NCBI GenBank assembly: GCA_023251215.1
Contig: JAHEZF010000092.1
Location: 1-6,638, forward strand
Direction: 5' to 3'
DNA length: 6,638 nt
Source: Sphingobacteriales bacterium
Lineage (GTDB): Bacteria; Bacteroidota; Bacteroidia; Chitinophagales; Chitinophagaceae
A program made the position numbers and the translations under genes. The number at the start of each line of letters is the position of its first letter. Position 1 is the stretch's first letter. Below are positions 1 to 5,637 of the stretch, piece by piece. The notes beneath the pieces are model-generated. The model did no database searches, was not told the origin of the DNA, and saw nothing but the letters and a program-made list of their open reading frames with translations.

Positions 1-769
1 TGCCCCAAATAAATCCATAGTTAGCAGTGCCGCAACCATAATGCATTGACCACGGAGGGGAAATAACTGCTTCATGATTTGCCATTACCAGATGCCTCGT
101 TTCCTGCCTTTCACCCATGAAATGGAATACACGATGCTGGTCGGGCACATCAAAATAAAAATATACTTCCATTCGTCTGGTATGTGTATGTGGCGGAACA
201 GAATTCCAAACACTGCCATTTTCTAAAACAGTTAATCCCATCACCAATTGACAACTTTTTATTCCATCAAGATGAATGTACTTATAGATCGTTCTTTTAT
301 TGGAAGTGGATGCATCACCCAGGTTCACCGGTGATGCTTTTTCTTTTGTCATTAGTTTATTGGAATACTTATGATGAGCAGGGGCAGACAGCATGTATAA
401 AATAGCAGGATCTTTTTTACTCTTGCTTCTGAATTTTACATCCTTTGTTCCTTTACCAAGATAAACACAATCCAGTTTTTTGATGGCAAATTCTTTTTTT
501 TCAATAGTAACGATTCCTGCACCACCAACATTGATGATTCCCAGTTCTCTTCTTTCTAAAAAATATTCAGCTCTTAATTCAGGATGATTTGGCAATGCAA
601 TTGTTTTGTTAACCGGCTTTACGCCACCAATAATCACTCTGTCGTAATGTGAATATACTAACTGAATAGTATCATTCTGCATCAGGTTCTGTACCAGGAA
701 ATTTTGGCGGAGTTGCTCCGTATTCATTTGCTTTGTTTCCTGTGGGCTATTTTGAAAACGTATCTCCAT
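1..769 (-). CDS. kduI: 5-dehydro-4-deoxy-D-glucuronate isomerase, 3' end missing
   Basis: Cytoplasmic cupin-fold isomerase that converts 5-keto-4-deoxyuronate, made from the unsaturated uronates released by pectate lyases, into 2,5-diketo-3-deoxygluconate. KduD then reduces that to KDG. My translation of the minus strand gives 256 open codons from the ATG at 769, with no stop before the window edge. E. coli KduI has 278 residues, so roughly 20 C-terminal residues are missing. Recognisable family stretches are YFLERRELG (69-77), NVGGAG (80-85), the metal-site segment HTHTRRMEVYFYF (194-206), QETRH (222-226) and the AVISPPWSMH region (234-243). The expected metal ligands are present: H194, H196, E201 and H243, equivalent by my alignment to H196, H198, E203 and H245 of E. 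coli. The ATG at 769 aligns with the E. coli N terminus, so I prefer it to the internal Met16. It starts 2 bases after the uxaC stop, implying co-transcription and probably translational coupling. Confidence 0.96.
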   Translation of the reverse strand, partial: MEIRFQNSPQETKQMNTEQLRQNFLVQNLMQNDTIQLVYSHYDRVIIGGVKPVNKTIALPNHPELRAEYFLERRELGIINVGGAGIVTIEKKEFAIKKLDCVYLGKGTKDVKFRSKSKKDPAILYMLSAPAHHKYSNKLMTKEKASPVNLGDASTSNKRTIYKYIHLDGIKSCQLVMGLTVLENGSVWNSVPPHTHTRRMEVYFYFDVPDQHRVFHFMGERQETRHLVMANHEAVISPPWSMHYGCGTANYGFIWG

Positions 770-771
770 GT

Positions 772-2211
772 TTAAGCTTTCACGGTTGTTTTATTGGGTT
801 CATCAATATGTTGCCAGTTAAAATAATCTTTTGCATTGTTGTAGCAGATGTCCTGCACCACTTTTCCAATCCAATTAATATCGTTGGGCAGCTCGCCATT
901 CTCTATTTCTTCACCGAACAAGTTACACAACAATCTTCTGAAATATTCATGTCGTGGGAAGGAGAGAAAACTGCGGCTGTCAGTAAGCATACCGATAAAA
1001 CGACTAAGCAATCCCATATTACTGAGTGCATTGATTTGTTTGGTCATGCCGTCTTTCTGATCGAGGAACCACCAGGATGAACCCCATTGAATTTTCCCTG
1101 CTGTTGTACCATCATTGAAGTTTCCAATCATGGTAGCAAATAATTCATTATCGGCAGGGTTAAGGTTGTAAATAATTGTTTTGGCTAATTTGTTTTCACT
1201 GTCAAGCCGGTCTAAGAATTTAGCTAATGCCTTTGCCTGTGAAAAATTACCAACACTGTCCCAGCCTGTATCGGGTCCAAGTTGTTTTAACATGCGGCTG
1301 TTATTATTCCGTAAAGCCCCAAGATGATACTGCTGAACAAATCCTTTTTTCCAATCCCATCCGGCAAACGTAACCAGCATAGCTGATTTAAATTTCCTGC
1401 TTTCCTCTAATGTCAATGTACCACCTGAACGAATCTTGGCGAATATGCCGGCAATCTCGGTTTGTGAATATTCTTCTGCATAAATTTCTTCCAGCCCGTG
1501 GTCGCTTACGCTGCAATGATTGGCGACAAAAAAGTCATGCCGTTTCTTCAGTGCAGCTATATAATCGTTATAAGTGCTGATTGAAATATCTGAAGCCTTC
1601 TCCAGGTTAGTCAGATAATTATTAAATGTGTTCACATCATCCACATTCATTGCCTTATCAGGACGAAATGTAGGTAATACTTTTACTTTCCAGCCATCAT
1701 TTTTTATTTGCTGATGGTATTGCAGGTTATCAACCGGGTCATCGGTAGTGCAGATGAGTTTTACATTCATTTTTTCCAGCAAGCTTCTTACGCTGTATTC
1801 TTTCGTTTGCAGCCTGGCAGATGTTTCATCATAGATTTTCTTTGCAGTATCTGCATTTAATATATCGCTGATACCAAAGTAGCGTTGCAGTTCCAGATGT
1901 GTCCATTGATACAGCGGATTTCTCAATGTGTAAGGAACAGTTGCTGCCCATGCCCTGAATTTTTCCCAGTCTGATTTGTTTCCGGTAATGTATGCTTCTT
2001 CCACACCGTTGGCACGCATGGCCCGCCATTTATAATGATCCCCATTCAGCCAAACTCTGGTTATGTTTTCAAAATTTTTATCCTCCGCTACTTCATTTGG
2101 CGGCAAGTGATTGTGATAGTCAATGATGGGCATGTCTTTGGCATACTCATAGTACAATCGCTGGGCTGTTGCATTACTTAGCAAAAAATTTTCATCTAAG
2201 AATTGTTTCAT
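772..2211 (-). CDS. uxaC: Glucuronate/galacturonate isomerase
   Basis: Cytoplasmic uronate isomerase that interconverts D-galacturonate and D-tagaturonate, and D-glucuronate and D-fructuronate. It is the first step of the isomerase route. The protein has 479 residues, close to the roughly 470 of E. coli UxaC, and belongs to the amidohydrolase superfamily. Visible motifs are the N-terminal HxH metal motif in DYHNH (H33, H35), the WLNGDHYKWRAMR block (54-66), CTTDDP (154-159), SDHGL (236-240), HLGALRNNN (296-304), GWDSVGN (316-322), and the C-terminal LTDSRSF with FPRHEYFRR (409-426). The gene looks intact. The ATG at 2211 is preceded by AT-rich sequence with no Shine-Dalgarno motif. The N terminus (KQFLDENFLLSN) matches the usual family start. 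It follows a 268-base repeat-bearing gap after uxaA and precedes kduI by 2 bases. UxaB and UxaA nearby argue that galacturonate is the main substrate, but family members usually accept both uronates. Confidence 0.97.
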   Translation of the reverse strand: MKQFLDENFLLSNATAQRLYYEYAKDMPIIDYHNHLPPNEVAEDKNFENITRVWLNGDHYKWRAMRANGVEEAYITGNKSDWEKFRAWAATVPYTLRNPLYQWTHLELQRYFGISDILNADTAKKIYDETSARLQTKEYSVRSLLEKMNVKLICTTDDPVDNLQYHQQIKNDGWKVKVLPTFRPDKAMNVDDVNTFNNYLTNLEKASDISISTYNDYIAALKKRHDFFVANHCSVSDHGLEEIYAEEYSQTEIAGIFAKIRSGGTLTLEESRKFKSAMLVTFAGWDWKKGFVQQYHLGALRNNNSRMLKQLGPDTGWDSVGNFSQAKALAKFLDRLDSENKLAKTIIYNLNPADNELFATMIGNFNDGTTAGKIQWGSSWWFLDQKDGMTKQINALSNMGLLSRFIGMLTDSRSFLSFPRHEYFRRLLCNLFGEEIENGELPNDINWIGKVVQDICYNNAKDYFNWQHIDEPNKTTVKA

Positions 2212-2249
2212 ACAATTGCTTTAAAATTATTTATTAGCCCGGCTGTGGT

Positions 2250-2305
2250 TTTTCATGGCATCGTTTGTTGTGTCACTCACTTGTACGTCCCGTTTTCATG
2301 GCATC
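2250..2305. repeat. 13-base direct repeat, period 43
   Basis: The plus-strand string TTTTCATGGCATC occurs at 2250-2262 and again at 2293-2305, 43 bases apart. On the minus strand, where uxaC is transcribed, each copy reads GATGCCATGAAAA. The second copy in that direction ends about 39 bases before the uxaC start codon. The two copies could be the ends of a tandem unit, or paired sites for a DNA-binding protein. The sequence alone does not decide. Confidence 0.6.
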
Positions 2306-2312
2306 TCCTGTT

Positions 2313-2329
2313 GAACCCCTACGGGGTTC
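2313..2329. repeat. Perfect 7-bp hairpin, TAC loop
   Basis: GAACCCC at 2313-2319 pairs perfectly with GGGGTTC at 2323-2329 around a three-base TAC loop. The core ACCCCTACGG recurs at 2385-2394, 70 bases away, in a second hairpin, which supports a repeat family. Neither strand shows a T-run directly after the stem, so it is a poor intrinsic terminator. Confidence 0.7.
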
Positions 2330-2350
2330 TGGAATAATCTGTATCGTTTT

Positions 2351-2372
2351 GCTCCGGGTTAAAGCCCGGAGC
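2351..2372. repeat. Perfect 8-bp GC-rich hairpin
   Basis: GCTCCGGG at 2351-2358 pairs perfectly with CCCGGAGC at 2365-2372 across a six-base loop. It is the strongest hairpin in the gap. A TTTT run lies just left of the stem on the plus strand, so on the minus strand the stem is followed by AAAA, not by T residues. On the plus strand the right side continues with mixed sequence. It therefore lacks the form of an intrinsic terminator in the direction of the operon, but it could still shape mRNA processing or stability. Confidence 0.72.
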
Positions 2373-2383
2373 TACCAACATTT

Positions 2384-2398
2384 TACCCCTACGGAGTA
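2384..2398. repeat. Imperfect hairpin, second copy of ACCCCTACGG
   Basis: TACCCC at 2384-2389 pairs with GGAGTA at 2393-2398 around a TAC loop, with one A-C mismatch. It shares the ten-base core ACCCCTACGG and the same loop with the perfect hairpin at 2313-2329. The two look like related repeat units flanking the central hairpin at 2351-2372. Confidence 0.6.
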
Positions 2399-2456
2399 AT
2401 GTAGTTTTCATCTCTGGCACTTTGTCAAAACAAATAAAGACTCACTGACCTAATTC

Positions 2457-2470
2457 CTCCCTTTAGGGAG
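2457..2470. repeat. Palindrome just downstream of uxaA
   Basis: CTCCCT at 2457-2462 pairs with AGGGAG at 2465-2470 with only two bases between, beginning about 10 bases after the uxaA stop codon in the transcript direction. The minus strand continues GAATTAGG without a T-run, so it does not fit a classical rho-independent terminator. It may be a repeat unit or an mRNA 3'-end stabiliser that leaves partial read-through to uxaC and kduI. Confidence 0.55.
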
Positions 2471-2479
2471 CCAGAGGGC

Positions 2480-4117
2480 TTATAATGATACGCCTCTTTT
2501 CCACGGAATAAAGTCATCCTGGTTCAATTGTACTGCTTTCGGAATCACTTCACCGCTGGCTGCTTTGATGCAATACTCCAATATTTCTTCTCCCATTTGC
2601 GTAATAGTTTTTTCTCCTTCAATTACCGGTCCGCAATCAATATCTATAATATCATTCATTCTTTTTGTGAGATTGCTGTTTGTAGAAACCTTAATAGTAG
2701 GACAAACAGGATTACCCGTTGGTGTTCCTAATCCTGTCGTGAACAGAATCAGTGTTGCACCTGAGGCTGCTTTGCCAGTGGTAGCTTCCACATCATTACC
2801 CGGAGTACAAACCAGACTCAAACCGGCTTTTGTGGCTGGTTCTGTATAATCCAATACATCCACCACAGGCGAAGTACCGCCTTTTTTTGCCGCACCTGCA
2901 CTTTTCATTGCATCGGTAATCAATCCGTCCTTTATATTTCCTGGCGATGGATTCATGGAAAAACTTGAACCTGCTTTGATAACAGTATCTTCGAAGCCCT
3001 TCATCAGTGTCATAAATTTCCTGGCTGCTTCTTCATTAACTGATCGGTCAACCAGTTCCTGCTCCACTCCACACAGTTCCGGAAACTCTGCTAATAATAC
3101 TTTGCCCCCCAATGCCACAACAAGGTCTGAACAATAGCCCACAGAAGGATTGGCAGAAATACCGCTGAAGCCATCACTGCCCCCGCATTTTACACCAATA
3201 CATAATTTATTGAGTGTCGCTGGCTGTCTTTCTGATTTGTTTATTTGAATGAGTCCTTCAAATGTTTTGCGAATGGCTTGGGCAATTAATTGTTCTTCAC
3301 TTTGTGATTGTTGCTGTTCAAATATGAAAAGTGGCTTATCAAAGTTGGGGTTGCGCTGTTTTAAATCATTTTTAAAATCCTGTACTTGTAAATTTTGGCA
3401 ACCTAAACTTAATACTGTTATTCCACCCACATTCGGATGGTCTGCATAAGCTGTTAATAATTTGCTGAGTATTGCAGCATCCTGCCTGATACCACCGCAA
3501 CCGCCCTGGTGATTCAGGAATTTAATACCATCCACATTTTTAAAAGGGCGATGATGGCCATTGGAAGAAGGTGAGAGATCAATTGCATCAAGTCCTTTTC
3601 CGTTTTTATAAGCATCTGCTAACTGATGTGTGTATTGTTTGTACTTGTCCGTTACCGCATAGCCCAGTTCATTATGCATTGCTTCACGGATAACATCCAA
3701 ATTCCTGTTCTCACAAAAAACAGTAGGAATAAATAACCAGTAATTCGCCGTCCCCACTCTTCCGTCACTTCGATGATAACCATTAAATGTTCTTCCTTTG
3801 AATTTGGAGACATCCGGGGCATGCCATTCAAATTTTGCATTACGATAATCATACGGGTCAGCAGCATGTTTGGTGTTCTCTATTGTCATGCGACCGCCTT
3901 GGGGAATATGTGTTTGTGCCCTGCCCACCAGGACACCGTACATAATCACTTCATCACCAGGTTTCATATCATTTGTAAAAAATTTATGCTTGGCAGGGAT
4001 GTCTTCCTGTAATACATAATTTTCTCCTTCAAAGGAAATAGCTTCTCCTTTGCTGAGACTGGCCAGTGCCACCATCACATTATCCTTCGGATGAACTTTT
4101 AAAACCCTGTGCTTCAT
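2480..4117 (-). CDS. uxaA: Altronate dehydratase
   Basis: Cytoplasmic dehydratase that converts D-altronate to 2-keto-3-deoxy-D-gluconate (KDG). The family is reported to need iron. The protein has 545 residues against about 495 for E. coli UxaA. It has the usual two parts: an N-terminal SAF-type domain (about 1-85, including DNVMVALASL and HKFFTND), and a large C-terminal altronate/galactarate dehydratase domain. In the latter I see GGCGG (205-209), LSLGCQN (237-242 region), KCGGSDGFSGI (310-320), NPSPGN (389-394), CTPGND (437-442) and FTTGLGTPTGNP (459-470). The C terminus WKRGVSL resembles the family's usual ending. Cysteines 207, 240 and 311 sit in conserved blocks and are candidates for metal binding, which is an inference. 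About 40 extra residues near 155-200 account for most of the added length. Its ATG directly abuts the uxaB stop codon (TAAATG), so coupled translation is likely. Galactarate dehydratase (GarD) is a relative, but the uxaB neighbour favours altronate. Confidence 0.96.
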   Translation of the reverse strand: MKHRVLKVHPKDNVMVALASLSKGEAISFEGENYVLQEDIPAKHKFFTNDMKPGDEVIMYGVLVGRAQTHIPQGGRMTIENTKHAADPYDYRNAKFEWHAPDVSKFKGRTFNGYHRSDGRVGTANYWLFIPTVFCENRNLDVIREAMHNELGYAVTDKYKQYTHQLADAYKNGKGLDAIDLSPSSNGHHRPFKNVDGIKFLNHQGGCGGIRQDAAILSKLLTAYADHPNVGGITVLSLGCQNLQVQDFKNDLKQRNPNFDKPLFIFEQQQSQSEEQLIAQAIRKTFEGLIQINKSERQPATLNKLCIGVKCGGSDGFSGISANPSVGYCSDLVVALGGKVLLAEFPELCGVEQELVDRSVNEEAARKFMTLMKGFEDTVIKAGSSFSMNPSPGNIKDGLITDAMKSAGAAKKGGTSPVVDVLDYTEPATKAGLSLVCTPGNDVEATTGKAASGATLILFTTGLGTPTGNPVCPTIKVSTNSNLTKRMNDIIDIDCGPVIEGEKTITQMGEEILEYCIKAASGEVIPKAVQLNQDDFIPWKRGVSL

Positions 4118-5635
4118 TTAAGCTGTTACTTTTTTTGCTTCAAGCTGCGAAATAGTTTGTAACACACCATTCGTCATCATATACCGCAATTGTTCCTGTA
4201 CGGTTTGTAAAAATCCGGATAGTTTCGAAAGGTCTGTATCCCATAACTCCTCATTCTGCATTACTTCTTCTGCAACCTTATCAGTATTGTTATTGTTCCA
4301 TATTTTGTAAAAATACTCCGCTGAATCGTCTTTTATTTCATACCCCACTCCGTTTCTTTCGCCATAGTATTTATTTCCGGTTTTCCGGGTCACTTTCATA
4401 TACAGCAGAAATGCTGCAAAACCCGTTGCCATATGCAATGGCACATTATTATTCATTTCAAAATACTTTTGCAGCAACGGCACATTCCTCATCTTCATTT
4501 TGGATGTGTACTGAACAGTGATGCTCTGCCACTGGTGGTCAATAAAGGGATTGCAGAAACGTTCAAAAGTACTGTTGGCAAAATCTTCTTTCACTTTTTC
4601 AACTATTTCAAACGGGATAGCAGGAGCTATTTCCTCATGCATAAGCTTTTTTGTAAATATACCATATACAGGATGTGTCACCGCTTCTCTTGTAATATTA
4701 AACCCACATAAAAAAGCCGTACCGCAATTAAAAGTATGAGTGCCATTGAGCAGGCGAAGTTTCAGTTCCTTGAACAGTGTAATGTCAGGGGTAATGACCA
4801 ATCCATCATCCACTGTACTGAAAGATAAAACTTCTTTCACTTTTTCATCGCCTTCAATAGCCCAGAGACGAAAGACCTCACTCATCGTCAGCAACCCATC
4901 TTCATATCCTAAAGCTGTTTCTATTTTTCTTGTATCAACTGCACTGGGTTTGCCGGGGACAATACGGTCAACTAATGAATTACAAAATGTATTATGATTT
5001 TCAAGCCATTCAATGAATCTAAAATCCAAATAATTCCGGTGAGCCAGCTCCAGTACAATGCTTTCTAATTTGGAACCATTATCTGTTATCAATTCTGTCG
5101 GCACAATCACCATTCCGCTAACCGCACTTCCATTAAATGTTTTGAACCTCTCATACAGGAAGGCAAGTAGTTTACCCGGAAAAGAGATAGGCGGGTCGCT
5201 GTTAATATCATCCTGCAACAATTGTATCCCGACTTCGGTTGTGTTGGAGATGATGATTTTCATTTCGGGATTGCGGGCACATTCCAATATTCTTTTCCAT
5301 TCTGTTTTTGCGCCCAGCACCCTGCTGATGGAAGCATTAATTATATTTTCTTCAATGATTTTCCCGTTCACGACACCACGAACACAAACGGTATAAAGAC
5401 CATCCTGCTTATCAAAAGCTGAACTATCACTGTCAGTAGATTTTACCACAACTATTCTTCCATTGAAAATGCCCTGCTTATTGGCTTTATCAATAAAATA
5501 ATCAGGCAATGCCCGCAGCAAAACTCCCGTTCCGAATTGCAAAACCTTTTCCGGTAATTCAAACAGTTTTGCGTCGGGTAAATCCAATCCCGGTTGTTTT
5601 GTAATGTGCCTTAAGGTCTCGTCAGATAATTGCAT
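4118..5635 (-). CDS. uxaB: Tagaturonate reductase (altronate oxidoreductase)
   Basis: Cytoplasmic enzyme that reduces D-tagaturonate to D-altronate with NADH, the step between UxaC and UxaA. It is a 505-residue member of the polyol-specific long-chain dehydrogenase (mannitol dehydrogenase) family, slightly longer than E. coli UxaB (about 483). The N-terminal nucleotide-binding segment reads LQFGTGVLLRAL (32-43). ISNTTEVG (129-136) and NSLVDRIVPG (219-228) are typical family blocks. The catalytic pattern K-x4-N-x2-H is present as K292, N297 and H300 in the KLRLLNGTH segment, with the same spacing as in Pseudomonas mannitol dehydrogenase. The ATG at 5635 follows the pectinesterase stop by 2 bases and is preceded by an A-rich tract rather than a Shine-Dalgarno motif. 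Fructuronate reductase (UxuB) is the main alternative by family. Direct abutment to uxaA, with no uxuA seen, makes tagaturonate the better call. Confidence 0.93.
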   Translation of the reverse strand: MQLSDETLRHITKQPGLDLPDAKLFELPEKVLQFGTGVLLRALPDYFIDKANKQGIFNGRIVVVKSTDSDSSAFDKQDGLYTVCVRGVVNGKIIEENIINASISRVLGAKTEWKRILECARNPEMKIIISNTTEVGIQLLQDDINSDPPISFPGKLLAFLYERFKTFNGSAVSGMVIVPTELITDNGSKLESIVLELAHRNYLDFRFIEWLENHNTFCNSLVDRIVPGKPSAVDTRKIETALGYEDGLLTMSEVFRLWAIEGDEKVKEVLSFSTVDDGLVITPDITLFKELKLRLLNGTHTFNCGTAFLCGFNITREAVTHPVYGIFTKKLMHEEIAPAIPFEIVEKVKEDFANSTFERFCNPFIDHQWQSITVQYTSKMKMRNVPLLQKYFEMNNNVPLHMATGFAAFLLYMKVTRKTGNKYYGERNGVGYEIKDDSAEYFYKIWNNNNTDKVAEEVMQNEELWDTDLSKLSGFLQTVQEQLRYMMTNGVLQTISQLEAKKVTA

Positions 5636-5637
5636 AA

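Larger units (their letters stand above)
2212..2479. other. Intergenic gap with structured repeats, uxaA to uxaC
   Basis: The only substantial non-coding stretch, 268 bases, lying between the uxaA stop and the uxaC start. It holds, left to right on the plus strand, a 13-base direct repeat (2250-2262 and 2293-2305), a perfect hairpin (2313-2329), a longer perfect hairpin (2351-2372), an imperfect hairpin (2384-2398) and a short palindrome beside the uxaA stop (2457-2470). I see no convincing open reading frame, tRNA or riboswitch. A uxaC promoter could lie here. Near-matches to the Bacteroidota -7 element exist but none is convincing. The density of short palindromes suggests a dispersed intergenic repeat element rather than a dedicated regulatory site. 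That is an inference, since the rest of the genome is not visible. Confidence 0.7.

Noticed and set aside
733..1080. 115-codon open frame on the plus strand
   Set aside because: It lies antisense across the kduI/uxaC junction, both of which are clear family matches. Its translation shows no recognisable domain.
1829..2029. 66-codon minus-strand frame with Cys-x2-Cys-like residues
   Set aside because: It sits wholly within uxaC in another frame. The cysteines are incidental and do not form a believable zinc-binding protein.
2212..2240. Bacteroidota -7 promoter-like string (TAATTTTA on the minus strand) before uxaC
   Set aside because: It lacks the final G of TAnnTTTG, has no matching upstream TTTG at the proper distance, and would sit only about a dozen bases from the start codon in a naturally AT-rich stretch.
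2273..2299. Eight-codon mini-ORF (MKTGRTSE) ahead of uxaC, considered as a leader peptide
   Set aside because: Too short to judge, with no ribosome binding signal, no repeated regulatory codons and no clear attenuator-like alternative hairpins next to it. It starts inside the direct repeat.
2351..2372. Strong hairpin considered as a rho-independent terminator of uxaA
   Set aside because: In the direction of the operon the stem is followed by an A-run rather than T residues, and it lies over 100 bases past the uxaA stop.
5058..5396. 112-codon plus-strand open frame
   Set aside because: Antisense to the conserved N-terminal part of uxaB. It has no domain features of its own.
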